This document shows positions 23,302 through 35,129 of a stretch of DNA of 64,000 nucleotides, in pieces. The notes under the pieces were generated by a model. It was not told the origin of the DNA. It did no database searches and worked only from the letters and a program-made list of their open reading frames with translations. The stretch covers positions 50,696,435 to 50,760,434 of the forward strand of contig NC_066317.1 in the NCBI RefSeq assembly GCF_022539315.1, in the 5' to 3' direction. The DNA comes from Serinus canaria. Taxonomy: Eukaryota > Chordata > Aves > Passeriformes > Fringillidae. A program made the position numbers and the translations under genes. The number at the start of each line of letters is the position of its first letter. Within the stretch, counting starts at the first letter, position 1.

Positions 23302-24205
23302 GATATAATTGTTTCCCTAAGAGCACAGCAGAGAGGGAGATGTTTTACTGTATCCAACCCTTTTACCTGAGAGATATTGCCACTCCATTATGTTAGCAAA
23401 AACAATACTGTTTTCTTATGTTTATAATCTTCATGATCCTCTTTAAACACCTCCTTGACACTACAGATTAGTTCTCATCTTGAATAAATACTCAAAAGGT
23501 CACAAATAATATGAGAATCCTATGCTTAATTAAAATATTGAAAACCCAAGAAAATTGTGTTGACACAGACCAAATATATCATGTAACATGTCAACAAGGC
23601 TTACCAGTTAATTCTGTCTGAAAATATCTTTCTGCCAGCTCAGGTAATGATTATTTCTTTCATCCTTGTTCATAGAGAGAAATCATCTGGAAATGAGAAT
23701 GAATATTTTTCCATTTCTACAAATATTTCTCAATCAGCATTTTTGGTTAAGAACATCATTATGGGCCAATTGCCGTCACATATTTGACTTTGGAATATCT
23801 TTCAGGAATACTACAAAAAAAATATTACTTGCAATATAATCCCTTTAAAATACTTGCTTCCACACTTCAATTTGATTGTTTTAAAGAAAAGTAAGTTACA
23901 ACAATACAAAAATATCCACAAAATGTAGTTCAGAATCCCTTTTCCAGAGAGAATAAATCATTCTATGTAAGTAATATATAGGAGACATTGCCTACATTCT
24001 GATAATGAATATATACAATTCCACAATGGTACACACAAAAAAATCTGGGATGGATTAATCCTTTGAAAGAGTATAGGCATGGAGATGAAAACCTAGAAAG
24101 CCTTTGAAGATAAATAACTGAATATATTTGTGAACATATTGAATACAAATTAGTATGCCCTTGCAGACAGAAAGGCCAATCACACATTAATATATATTAC
24201 AAAGG
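23302..24205. other. Intron-like; weak minus-strand exon at about 23603-23631
   Basis: A donor AACTG|GTAAGCC (minus) at 23602-23601 follows a short open stretch containing KIFSDRIN after a poor acceptor (gagctggcag). Its phases would fit between the exons at 24757 and 21463. A larger version of the exon contains stops. It is not called as an exon. Confidence 0.3.
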
Positions 24206-24450
24206 GTGTGGTCATCTCCTCACTTCTCACAGTGTGCTGTGTCCAGTTTTGGCCTCCCCAGTATAAGAAAGGCACCAATATCCTTGAGCAACTTCACTGA
24301 AGGACCATCAAAGTCATCTTGGAACATGAGACAAGCTGGGTCAATAAAAGAAAAGATAGCACTTTCAGAATGGTCAGACATGGGGACACGTTTCCTGAAG
24401 CAGTTCTGCGTCTCCAGCCTTGGAGATTTTCAGAACTTGACATTGAGTAT
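24206..24450 (+). mobile_element. CR1 fragment
   Basis: Contains the CR1 coding-end block tgctgtgtccagttttggcc followed by cagtataagaaaggcaccaa and diverged sequence. Both ends are truncated. Confidence 0.65.
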
Positions 24451-24496
24451 CCTATTCTTACTGGATCTGCTTTATGTCAAAAGTAACTGCTAGTTA

Positions 24497-24517
24497 CCAG
24501 CAGTTAGTTACTGCTGG
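24497..24517. repeat. Small palindrome
   Basis: ccagcagt and actgctgg form 8-bp arms around a 5-base spacer, in a patch where ctgctagtt/ctgctggat units recur. Confidence 0.7.
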
Positions 24518-24756
24518 ATAACTGCTAGTTTTCCTTCCTAAAGGACAAGAATCAGTGGCTCTATATAGTATATTAGACCTGGAAGGTAAGATTTATCCCT
24601 GTTACTGCGCTCACAAAATCGTTGAAGTAACCCTGAGAAGTGTTTCAGCACCTTGCAGGCTTAAACTAATTTTAAGTGCTAGCTAGATGCAACCTCCAAA
24701 TGAGGTCTTATCAGGTCAGGTTAGACTCCCCCACTTTAATTTCTTTTGTTACTTAC

Positions 24757-24860
24757 CTGATTGGTTCTATTGCTTTCTTTAGAAGAGACATAATGAGGGA
24801 AAAGTGTTTTGTCGGTGTTGCATTTACTAGTTTGGCATGTTTAAAGAAGTTCTGTGGAAT
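24757..24860 (-). CDS. Minus-strand gene, well-supported internal exon
   Basis: The acceptor is aaggtcttccag; the donor is ATCAG|GTAAGTAA, close to ideal. Entering in phase 0, the frame reads IPQNFFKHAKLVNATPTKHF, then SLIMSLLKKAIEPI, with AG of a split codon at the end. The first base of the exon at 21616 completes this codon as serine, keeping the frame. The peptide is basic and helical. Upstream, the exon at 39331 leaves phase 1, so at least one exon between them is still to be found. The product is not recognised. This exon itself carries no disabling change. Confidence 0.6.
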
Positions 24861-25264
24861 CTGGAAGACCTTAATAGTTAATTTATATAATTTGTGGTAG
24901 GTGAAATGGATGAGAAAATCCTTATGCCAAAATGAAATAGCTTTCAGTATGCTGCAGGTGACTTCCAAAAAAAAAAAAAAAACCTCCCAGAAGAATGATG
25001 TTTTCTTAGATCTAAAAGGAATAACATTCAAAGATCTTTACTGGCCTTAGGCACTGCAAAACTTAATCACCAGTTAGACTTCAAATTAATTTTCCTTAAT
25101 ACTTCACACAATAATAATCCTCTCTATTTTTCCCTAACTTTTCACAAATATCTATCTTGTTGGAGGTTAGATTTTGCAGTGGCCCCATTAAAAGAGTGAA
25201 GAAATATTTTAAGCTCAGTCAGTCAGGTCATACTATGGACCAGTGCTCAGGTACAGCAAAGACT

Positions 25265-25410
25265 CATTAAATCAGAGAATATGCTAAATTGAAAGGATTC
25301 ACAAGGATCATTTGTGTCCACCTCCTGGCCATGCACAGGACCATCCCCAAGAGTCACACCATGTGACCTAGTGTATTACTAAAATATTTCACACAAGCAT
25401 TGAAAGCAGC
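25265..25410 (-). mobile_element. CR1 3' fragment
   Basis: The plus strand shows the reverse complement of a CR1 end: aaattgaaaggattcacaag, then tcctggccatgcacagga, then gagtcacaccatgtgacct. Short and diverged. Confidence 0.7.
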
Positions 25411-26180
25411 CAAAATGCATCTCACAGGGCTTTGACAGCAGCCTTCAGCCAGTATCCTCAATATATAATATGTGTAATGTTTCAGAGAGGGCAATTTATC
25501 TTGCAAAATAATGTATTTGTGGTGGCTCTTGAATTACATAAGGAAAAGAAAAAATAAGAAATTAATCCAAAATTTCAGTTTGCCTCAGCTTATTGAATCT
25601 ACTCAGAAGGAAGACACTGTGAGTGATATTGGCCAGAGACTCTTGAAGTTACTGTCTTAAACTTACAAGGCTAATGACCCAAATGAATACACTCAATGCC
25701 TCTATTTAGGTGAAAACCAATTTAAAGTTTCTAATTAGAACAGTTAGAGTATTAGCTCTTATTTTCCTTCAGAATCAGCAAGAAGATAAGGAAATTAGGC
25801 ACTTTGTGGGGATATCCAGTATATTTTCACTTGTTTTTCTATCCTTTTGGAAGTTAGCAATGTCTTTGTACTGGAATGCAAAATTATTCTGTTATGTACA
25901 ATAATGGTGGAAGCTTTAAAAATAATTAAAATTTTTACTTGTAAATATTCTTTTTAACCAATTGAATTTAAGGACAGGACAAGAAAATATTGTGTCATTT
26001 TAATTCAGGAAGATTCCAAGTAATTGTTTATTAGAATAAAATAGATAAAAATTACAGTTCCTACAATATATACTGCAAAACCAGATTTTGCTATAATGTA
26101 CCTAGTATATTATTCTGAAAATAGTTTTACAGGTTAAATATGTCTCTGCCAAAAGAATAGCTGAAAGCACCATAATATAC
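25411..26180. other. No supported feature
   Basis: AT-rich intronic sequence. The open frame at 25710-25904 has no splice context. Confidence 0.4.
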
Positions 26181-26495
26181 TTAAAATCCAGTTATGATTT
26201 TAGGAGTGAAGGGAGAATAGAGCAGATACATGCTCCAGGAAGTACATGAGGAAAAAAACAAAACCACCTTCCTTGGCCTGCTGGCCATGCTGCTCTTGAT
26301 GCAGCTGAGGACAAGGTCAGCATTTGGGGCTGCAAGCACATATTGCTGGGTCATGTTGAGCTTCTCATCAAACAACACTCCCAAGTCCTGCTTCTCAGGG
26401 CTGCCCTCAATCTATTCTCCACCCAGTCTGTATTTCTGCTTGGGATTGCCCCTACCCAAGTGCAAGACCTTACATGTGGCTTCAACAAGTACTCA
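26181..26495 (-). mobile_element. CR1 fragment
   Basis: The plus strand carries the reverse complement of the end of CR1 reverse transcriptase and the next 3' region: ccttggcctgctggccatgc, ctgcaagcacatattgctgg, tcatgttgagcttctcatca, and gcccctacccaagtgcaag. It aligns with the corresponding part of the CR1 at 9240-10795. Both ends are missing. Confidence 0.8.
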
Positions 26496-26559
26496 ACAGC
26501 ACAAGGGAAGAAAATGAGAAAGGAAGCAAATATGTCAAAAATAAACATGGACCTCATTT

Positions 26560-26930
26560 ATCAATTGCCACTACAGGCTAAACAGACTCAGCCTGGGGAA
26601 AGAAAGTCTAATTTATTGCAAATTAAAACCAACCTAGAATGGTGAGGTGCAAAGGCAAAAACTTCAGCATCTTTCCCCTAGGAAACCTTTATCAAACTCC
26701 ATTTCTTCACTCCTAACTCTTCTTCCTCCTCTCCCTATCTCAAGCAGCTCAGGGGATAGGATACTGATGGGTTGCATTTAGTGCAGAACAGTGGAAGCCA
26801 AACCTCTGCTGGGTTTCCAAGCCTGGAAAATGAGTGGGATGGAAAACACTGTGCTGTAGCACCCTGGAGGTGCAGTGACATCTGATCCTCTTGTCATGGA
26901 CTACAGCAGCATCATATTGCCACACATACT
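26560..26930 (-). mobile_element. ERVL-like LTR fragment
   Basis: Shares with the LTR at 6206 the block acagactcagcctggggaaa and tctaatttattgcaaatt (the polyadenylation region seen in reverse). It then has a C/T-rich middle and a GC-richer part. The ends are not clear. Confidence 0.5.
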
Positions 26931-29900
26931 CTGTGTCTAAGGCTGCTGTGCTTCATAAGAAGTTACAATATGATGTGAATGATATCAGGAAAAAAAGAAA
27001 AAACACCTTATTATGAGTATCACCAGTATTTAGTACCAGGATGTGTGTTGAGAAGAAATAATCACAATTATAAAATAAAACAAAGAAGAGTCTAAGGCAG
27101 AAATGTTCATTTCTGTCTATGCCTTTTCTCAATGTATGCTAAACTGGGAACGACACTAAATAAGTAGTCTAGACTTTTTGAAACTAAATATAGACTCTAA
27201 CAGAGAAGACAAAAAATAATTTTGATATAGGAAAAAAGAAAAAAAGAAAAGAAAAGAAATAATTCCAATCAAATATTTTGCATAAAATAGCCACTAAAAA
27301 TTCAGAAATCCTGCTATTGCTGTACTGACTACATAAGAAATCCTATCCATGGACAATCTGAGGTTTTAAATCAGATTTCATAATTGTTCTGGTGTCAGCA
27401 AGAGCTTACCAGCCAAGGAGGAAAAATGACACATTGAAGAGGTAATGGCTTTTCTACAGTATTTCCTTCACAAAGGAAAAGAGAGAAAATTTATGAAGGT
27501 GTATTCTTTTTTCATGTAGGTTTTTTTTTTTCTTTGTGATTGTGCTATTTTGTTTACAAAAAAAAGTTGTTTTGTTTTTCAGAATTTGCCCATCCTGTAC
27601 CTTAACAGCTACAATGAAAAAATTTTGGGTTTTTAAATCAAGTAGCTTGTTTCTTGTCATCCACATCCCTTTTTACACAACCTCTCTAGATTAACAGCAT
27701 TTACATAAAGTGTTTCTGCCAGTACTGCTACATCAATGGAAAATGCAGATATTTAAAATCACTCTCACCAGAGCTATGCTGCAGACTAAACCTGAGTGTA
27801 TTTTCACTGTGTCACCTCTGATGAATGGAATTACAATTGTTTTGATAGATTGAGCTAACTACTTGTTTATGCATATACACAAAACCTGTCTTGCATTTTT
27901 TCTCATAAATTATGCAGGATTATCCTCTTGAAATGACTTTGCTTGTCTGACATACCCAACCTTTAATCTTCCTCAAATGCATGGCATTGACTCACACTTC
28001 ATAGTCTGACAAAGAAAGATCACTCTACTTTTCCATTCGGGATTCCAATTTCTTCTAATAGTAAACAGTGTATTGCTAAAAAAAACCCAAACTCAAACCC
28101 AAAACAAAAGCAATCAAAAAAACCCCACAAAAAACCAACCAAACAACAAAATTAAAAAATACAAAACCAAAAAAACCCCACCCCCTTCCACCTGCAAAGC
28201 CCCTAGCAACAAAAGGAAGTCGAATATATGGCTCTAGACAACAGAATCTATACTTTGCTAAAAATGCTGTAAATGAGTGGAAATGCTCAAATTTTGTCTG
28301 TAAAGTCCCAAAAAAATTCCAAAATTATCTGAAGTGACAAAAAGTAGTTAGGATTGTAATCTTTTCTTCACTATTGGGAAAAAATAATTTATGTGACTTT
28401 TACCTCTTGTAAAAGTAAAAAAAATCTAGGGAGTTAAATTACAGAAGATTAACTTTTACAAAATTAATTATGCAGTCTATAGTCTTCATGAACAGCAAGT
28501 TCCATCAATGAAACAGAGGCAGTTTCCTGGTCCATACATGAGAAATTTGGAAAAAGTAAAAAACCCCAAACCAACTATAAATACTTGTAAAAAAAAAAGA
28601 TTGTAAATGGACACATATCACCAATGACGTTTCAGTGCACAGCCCAGAACATTTCAAGGGGTACATTTCTCTTTGTAACATTTTTTAATGGGCAATCCAA
28701 ATTGTCCATTAAAAAATCCAAATTGTCCAATAAAAATTCAAAAGAAAGCATTGCAATGCATCTTGTCTTTTATACTTGTCTTGGAAGGAAATGCTTTATA
28801 ATTTTGACTGTGCAACATGTAATTTAGATGCTCCTCTTTAACAGGCAACAATGCAATTTGAGATTAAATCTATTTTAGTGACAATACCTTTCTTAAAGTA
28901 TTCTTTTATATCTTTGGTAAACTTATTTAAGTGGAAAGAGGGGTGGAGCCTTCTGATCCAATACATCTAGTCTGGCATGTTAAATTAATATAATCTTTTG
29001 GCAATTTCTAATGACCTTCTAGCTATGACATGTATGAAAAATAAATATCAGTGTCACAAAAACATTTAATCTGAAAATAGTCTTTTTTGTTTGTCCCTCC
29101 ACCAATAAAGGTATCTTAAAATAAAAAAAACTTTATTGTGAGGCATGTTCACTGAACTGTGCTTCCCACATCAGATCTTGTGTCTACTATGATTATAGTC
29201 TTTGGAGCTCTTTGAATAATTTGCTGCCCAAACCTCCCTTGCTCCTGCTACTGACAATCACTGTGATAGCATATGATATTTGACCTTTCCACTGATGTCA
29301 TCCACTATAGGCCTTACAGAATAACTATTAAAAAGAATCCCAAGCCCCACAATGCAATACATTTATGTGGAAATGAAAGATAAAACTCCAAGTTCGTTTT
29401 GCTAGATGCAGATGCTTTGGAAGTCCATAAAAACCTTCCTGCTTTTGCTGTGGGAAGCTCTTGTGCATATTTGCTCACTCAGCATGGAAGAACTGATGAA
29501 ATGAATTTATTGCATAGAAGGCTTTGAGATCTGGAAAGCTCTTGTGGAAAAGGAAGGAATAACAGCTAGGTGACCAAATTACTAGTAGTTCAGTCAGATC
29601 AGGATAGATGAAGATAATTCTGTTTTCCATAATGTCCTAATGGTACTAGCAGAATGAAATGAGGTATTTTAAAGTTTCCAAGCAGAAAACTACATAAAAG
29701 TGGATCCTTGACATTCTGTCTCTAAATACCAGCCAGAAAATTTCAAACAGAGCATTCTGTCATCAAAATGATAAGAAAAAGAATCAGTAAGAAAACTCAT
29801 AGAATTTATGAGGCACTTATTTTTGAGCCTGGATACAGTAAAACTCTTTTACTAGTTTTAGAATTGTATATTTTTAGAAACAATTTTCATTATATAATTT

Positions 29901-30139
29901 GTAAATGCTTAGAAATATGGCTTCACAAGAAACTGGGTTCGGTTCTTTAAGATTTCTCTCAGTGAATACTTTACATGCTTAACAGCAATGATAGTCTTAG
30001 TCATGAGCATGTAAAAAAACTATATTTGTTTGCTTTTCCTTACACTTAAATTATTTTTGGGATGAAATGTTACACATGGTAAGCAGACACAACCAAATTT
30101 CAGCCAATGATATACCCACGTGGTAAAGAAGTCCCAAAG
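26931..30139. other. Intron-like, no supported exon
   Basis: AT-rich sequence. A short inverted repeat (ttttttaatgg/ccattaaaaaa) lies at about 28681-28714. A minus-strand donor at 27770-27769 follows a short open stretch with IPFIRGDTVKIHSGL, but the acceptor is poor. Nothing else was recognised. Confidence 0.35.
28078..28185 (+). repeat. A-rich tract with C runs
   Basis: Low-complexity tract of A runs broken by CC, CCC and CCCC. Similar composition recurs at 47345-47425 and, in the opposite orientation, at 33050-33135 and 48165-48320. Confidence 0.8.
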
Positions 30140-30720
30140 CATCCTGGCTTATATCAAAGACAGTGTGGAGAGCAGGGCAGTGACCATCTCCCTGTACTCA
30201 TCTCTAGTGAGGCCACACCTTGAGAGCTGTGTGTGGTGTCCAGTTCTGGGCCCCTCACTTCAAGAAAGACTTTGAGGTGACAGAGCATTTCCAAAGAGGA
30301 GCAATGAAGCTGGTGAAGGCTCTAGAGAGTGAGTCACATGAGGAGTGGCTGAGGGAGCAGGGGTTGTTTAGCCTGAAAAAAAGGAGGCTTAGGAAGGATG
30401 TTTTAACTCTCTACAACTGCCTGAAGGGAGGGTGTAGGCAGGTGGGGATTGGCCTCTTCTCCCAGTCAAGCAGTGATGGGATGAGAGGAAATGACCTCAG
30501 GCTGCAACAGGGGAGGTTCAGGTTGGAAATCAGGAAGAATTTCTTTACTGAAATTATTGTCAAGAATTGGAATGGACTTTGCAGGGAAGTGATGGAGTCA
30601 CCATCCCTAAAAGTGTTCAAGAAAGGACTGATGTGACACTTAGCACTATGATTTGGTTGACAGCATGGTTTTGGTCAAATGTTGGACTCAGTTATCATGG
30701 AGGTCTTTTCCTAAGAAATA
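30140..30720 (+). mobile_element. CR1 3' fragment, plus strand
   Basis: Contains the CR1 C-terminal coding region and 3' end: gtgaggccacaccttgagag, ccagttctgggcccctcact, gagtggctgagggagcaggg, ctgcctgaagggagggtgta, then aggttcaggttggaaatcag and the cttagcactatgatttggtt type tail. The open frame at 30220-30636 is the decayed CR1 tail (blocks FKKDFEVTEHFQRGA, LFSLKKRRLRKD). Confidence 0.9.
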
Positions 30721-31622
30721 CCTATATTGCATTTTTTTTCACCCAGCATGGAAGAGCTGAGGAAAGGAATGTATTGCATAGAGTGCTGTCAAAGAATGGC
30801 AATGGTACAGAGACAGTGTATCTTGTACAGAGACAACACAGTTTTCTCTAGCAATTTACAATTAATAACATGGACATATTTAATAATTTATTTAGGAGCT
30901 TTGCACCCAAACAATTCAGGGGTAATTTTGAAGCTTCCGGATATAAACAGTTAATTAAAAATTCTGCTAATATAAGATAGAATAAACCCTCCAAAATGAA
31001 ATATTTAATGATAGACTATAGGTTCAGAGTTTGGACAGATGTTCTTAAGAGGTCAAAGCAATTTATAAAAAAAGATTAATAAGTAACAAGTTTTGCTTTT
31101 AACCACTAAGAAATTTTTTCTCCAAAGTTCAAGTTCCAGCTGAGTCAAAGACAAACTCTTCCACTTTGCACATTTAGACATGATTTCAATTATAGATTGT
31201 GAATAAAGAAATTTTCTCTTTTAGCTTGCTTATTTGTATTCATATGTGAAATTCTGGATTCCAGGATATAAAGTGGAGAAAGTTCCATGCATAAATGTGT
31301 GGTGGAAAAGTTTCAAAACACAAACTCCCTGAATATGCTAGGATTGGCTTTTTTTTTTTTCTGTTTTGCCTTGTTTTCTTTTTTTCTTCCCCTCTTAAAG
31401 CAGATGAAAACCCCAAAAGGCTCAAATACAAAAGAAGCTTCATGAAAAGATATTTCAATATCTTGTCCTGTCAAGTTCTTTAGATTTACTTCTCAGAAGA
31501 TTTTTTTTCTCTTTCCAGCCAGGAAAATAATTAAGAAAGTACATAGAGTTAATTTGCTGTCATGCTCCAGGTTGTATACATTTTAATGAAGATCAAAAGA
31601 AAAGGAAGAAAAAGAAAAAAAG
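30721..31622. other. No supported feature
   Basis: AT-rich sequence with T-rich runs at 31350-31390. No exon or repeat family was recognised. Confidence 0.4.
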
Positions 31623-32059
31623 AAGGAAGGAAGTGGCGGAAGGAAGGAAGTGGCGGAAGGAAGGAAGTGGCGGGAAGGAAGTGGCGGAAGTGGCGGAAGG
31701 AAGTGGCGGAAGGAAGTGGCGGAAGTGGCGGAAGTGGCGGAAGTGGCGGAAGGAAGGAAGGAGGGAAGGAAGGAGGGAAGGAAGGAGGGAAGGAAGGAGG
31801 GAAGGAAGGAGGGAAGGAAGGAGGGAAGGAAGGAGGGAAGGAAGGAAGGAAGAGGAAGGAAGGAAGGAAGGAAGGAAGGAAGGAAGGAAGGAAGGAAGGA
31901 AGGAAGGAAGGAAGGAAGGAAGGAAGGAAGGAAGGAAGGAAGGAAGGAAGGAAGGAAGGAAGGAAGGAAGGAAGGAAGGAAGGAAGGAAGGAAGGAAGGA
32001 AGGAAGGAGGAAGGAAGGAAGGAAGGAAGGAAGGAAGGAAGGAAGGAAGGAAGGAAGGA
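31623..32059 (+). repeat. Second GGAA array, layered structure
   Basis: Same strand orientation and same GTGGCGGAAGGAA unit as the array at 21630. It has three layers: 31629-31749 with GTGGCGGAA-type units, 31750-31849 with about eight copies of the 12-mer GGAGGGAAGGAA, and 31850-32059 of nearly pure GGAA with two small slips. It is a low-complexity purine tract in the intron; the open frames over it carry no gene. Confidence 0.97.
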
Positions 32060-34537
32060 TGAGCACTTTCTCACTTTCTGCTTTGGGGTGTTGTTTGTTT
32101 TGTTGGTTTTTTGTTTGTTTGTTTTTGGTTTTTGAGTTTTATTGTCTTGAGGGTGGAGGAACATTAATTGTTAGGGTTTTTTTGCTTAGAAAATTTACTT
32201 AACTGACATGCCATTCAAAATGCTACATATCAGAAAGTGACATCCTTTCAAAATGAAGATTTGTTAGCATAGATTTAAAGAAATGCTTAAAAGTTATGAC
32301 TCTAAGTAATGGTTTTCAGATACAAGCTCTGCCAATTTTCACTTAAAGTTTCTGCAAAATTTACACTTCAATAAATCAAACTCTAAATTGAAGCCTAAAA
32401 TGAAAGCATGAAAATGAGCTCTACACTGTTAAATTGTCTGGAATGACTTCACTAACATCAATGAGTTTTTGTAACAACTTCCAGGACAAAATCTAATCCT
32501 TCAGGTAACAGGAAAAGAAACAGTCCCTGTTAGAAAAAGGCTGAAAACTGCTTTCACTTGACCATACCATTTTTACCCTTGACATTGTGATCCTGGTTAT
32601 GATGCATTTGTGATCAATTTGACTATGTCATAGAAATCAAGTCTGTAACAGTCTCATTCCCCTTTTCACAAAGCTAGTTTCATAGATTTAATTAACAGTA
32701 AACAAGTAACCACAGATAAAAATTAAAAATATTTTTTACCCGTGAAATCTACCAGAATAATTTCTCATTCGAGAAATATTAATTATATAGATGAGATATA
32801 TTATATTATATAGATGAGATCAAGAACTTGACAATTGCAGTTTCCAAAACAAATTGATGTTTGAAAGTCACATTGTCTAGACAATATACAATCTCTATCC
32901 TAAGATGCCTAATTTTATATAGTTTGAAAATATTTTAAACCCACTAAGCAGTAAAGTTGGATACATTTTAAAATCACTTCACTGTTCAAAGTAAATCCTT
33001 TTCCACTAGTATGCAATCAATATCCTAAGGTTTTGTTCTTTTCTTGGATTTTCTTTGGTTTTTTTTTTTGTTTGTTGGTTTGGTTTTTTTGGGGTTTTTG
33101 TTTGTTTGTTTTTTGGGGTTTTTTTGGTTGTTTTTCTAATCAAAAGAAAAATATAAGTATACTACAATAAAAAAGTGTGTATGCAGTATCAATATCAGAA
33201 GACTAAAAGAATCTAAATATTTCACCCTTTTTCAATTAAAGTAAAATTAACAGGACACTTACATATTGCAAAAAAAAATTAGATCACAATATTTTAATTC
33301 TATATTTCCCATTATTATTTTACATTGCTTCTACCTTTGAATGTCAGGTATTTTCAGTCTATAATGCCATCAAGATCTCTTGCAGAGATGTTCTAGAAAA
33401 TATTCATAGCCACTGAGAAGTGTTCTACCTCTTTGTTCACTCTACATCTCAAATAAATAAATGTATATGGAAAATTCTTTAACTGAAGTTTCTTTCTCTA
33501 TCTATTTTGTCTACTTTACTACAGTCAGTGAAGTTTCACATAGTTATGTGTATGAAAACTTTAAGCTGCTCTGCTTTGTGTGGTTTCTATTTTTCTGAAA
33601 ACCAGCAATAAAAAATTATGGCATCTTTATGCTGGACTGTTTTGTTTGCCTTTTCTTTGCATTGTATTTTTTGTGCATCTCTGTTATGGATGTCTATTGA
33701 CTGCAACAGTTTTCTGATATTCTTCTAAAGCTATGGGGAAGTAAGTTTAAATTAGCAGAATAAATGGATGTATGCATCCTTTTCTTGTTATCAGTCGCTG
33801 ACATTCTTCTACTTTTTACTCACAGAAGAATCTCACATGCATTTTAAATTTTGCAAAGATGAAGAAAAATAAAACAGAACCAACACAGTTTGCTCTTATG
33901 AAACTAGCAGCAAACACTGAATCTCTTTTTCTGGCTTTCATATGAATGATTGCCTGAATAAAAAAGAATCCCCACACAAAGCTCGAACCACTCAGAACTC
34001 TGCAATAGTCCTGTGTTTAGCACCAATAAAAATAAATGTAGCTCACTGGTCTTGAATGTCCCCTTCCAGATAGACTCCAAGATGAGACAATGAGCAACAT
34101 TACAGGAAAATAACTGATAATTTATTGCGAGTGAAACTGACTCTTTGGATCTTAATAATGCTTAAATGGAAATTTTTAATAAGTCTCAGCTGCTCTCAGG
34201 TCAGGTAAATTTATACTTCTTGCAAGACAAAAAGAGTATTAAACTCATATTAAATGAATTACATTTTCAAGGATGGGAAATAGACATGCTTCAGCTATGT
34301 TTAGTTTGTCAGAAGTAGAACACACATTAGATACTATTTCACATGTGATTATATTGTGATTATATTCTTTTTTGAAAACCTGTTACAGGCTAAAGTGAGA
34401 ATGGAAAGCAGAACTTAGAGAAGAGCTCCATGCAACAGTGAAGTAAGTCAGTGCTTTCCAATGTTAAACATTTGTTTTCTCTTAAATGAAGAGATACAAA
34501 ATTAACAAAAAAAAATTATTCCCTCAGGATAGAGAAT
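32060..34537. other. Intron-like, low-complexity tracts only
   Basis: T/G-rich tracts lie at 32090-32140 and 33050-33135 (GTTTGTTTG and TTGGGGTTT types). A tandem of tatatagatgagat occurs near 32785-32821. A minus-strand exon-like piece at 33334-33388 has both splice signals but two stops in its best frame. Confidence 0.4.
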
Positions 34538-35129
34538 TGTTCAGGTTTTGGTTGTATTTTTTCTTACTAGGCTCTTTACAGTGTCTAGTGTAGGGCTGTT
34601 TTGAGTTTGTGCTGAACACAGGGCTGATAATACAGAGATGTTTTTGTTATTGCTGAACAAGGATTTCACACAGCCAAGGCCTTTTGTGCTTTTCACACTG
34701 CCTGGCTGGTGAGAAGCTGGGGGTGCATGGGAGGCTGGGAGGAGACACAGCCAGGACAGGTGACCCAAAGTGACCCAAGGGATATTGGACATCATGCTCA
34801 GTGTATAAAGTTGGGGAAGAAGAAATAAGGGGGGGCATTTGAAGTGATGGTGTTTGTCTCCCCAAGTCACCATTACATGGGATGGGGATCTGCTCTCCTG
34901 GAGATGGCTGAACACCTGCCTGGTCATGGGAAACAGTGAATTAATGGCTTGGCTTGCTTTGCTTGTGCATAGCATTTGCTTTCTCTATTAAACTTTCTTC
35001 ATCTGAACCCACAGTTCAAATGAAGAAAGTTTTTTACTTTTAACCCTTCCAATCCTCTTCCCAGTCTTGCTGGTGAGGGGAAAATGAGTGGCTGTATTGG
35101 CCTTGGTTGCTGGCTGAGGTTAAACCACA
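34538..35129 (+). mobile_element. Complete-looking solo LTR, avian ERVL-like
   Basis: Begins TGTTCAGGTTTTGGTTGTAT and ends ggctgaggttaaaccaca, with TG...CA termini. Inside are a TATA-like gtgtataaagttgg at about 34800 and an ATTAAA signal (ctctattaaactttc) at about 34990. Length is about 592 bp. The order of blocks matches the remembered consensus of a widespread bird LTR. No internal region is adjacent, so it is a solo LTR. Target-site duplications were not clear by eye. A 3' part of the same family appears to be at 2930-3195. Confidence 0.8.

Noticed and set aside
21469..23357. Open frames of 200-390 codons across the GGAA array on both strands
   Set aside because: They are translations of a 4-base repeat (EGRK/SFLP patterns) with no non-repeat domain.
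31562..32202. Open frames of 157-193 codons across the second GGAA array
   Set aside because: Same repeat artefact.
33334..33388. Minus-strand exon-like segment with both splice signals
   Set aside because: Two stops in its best frame and phases that do not join its neighbours.
34541..34975. 144-codon minus-strand open frame
   Set aside because: Inside the complete-looking solo LTR, antisense to it.
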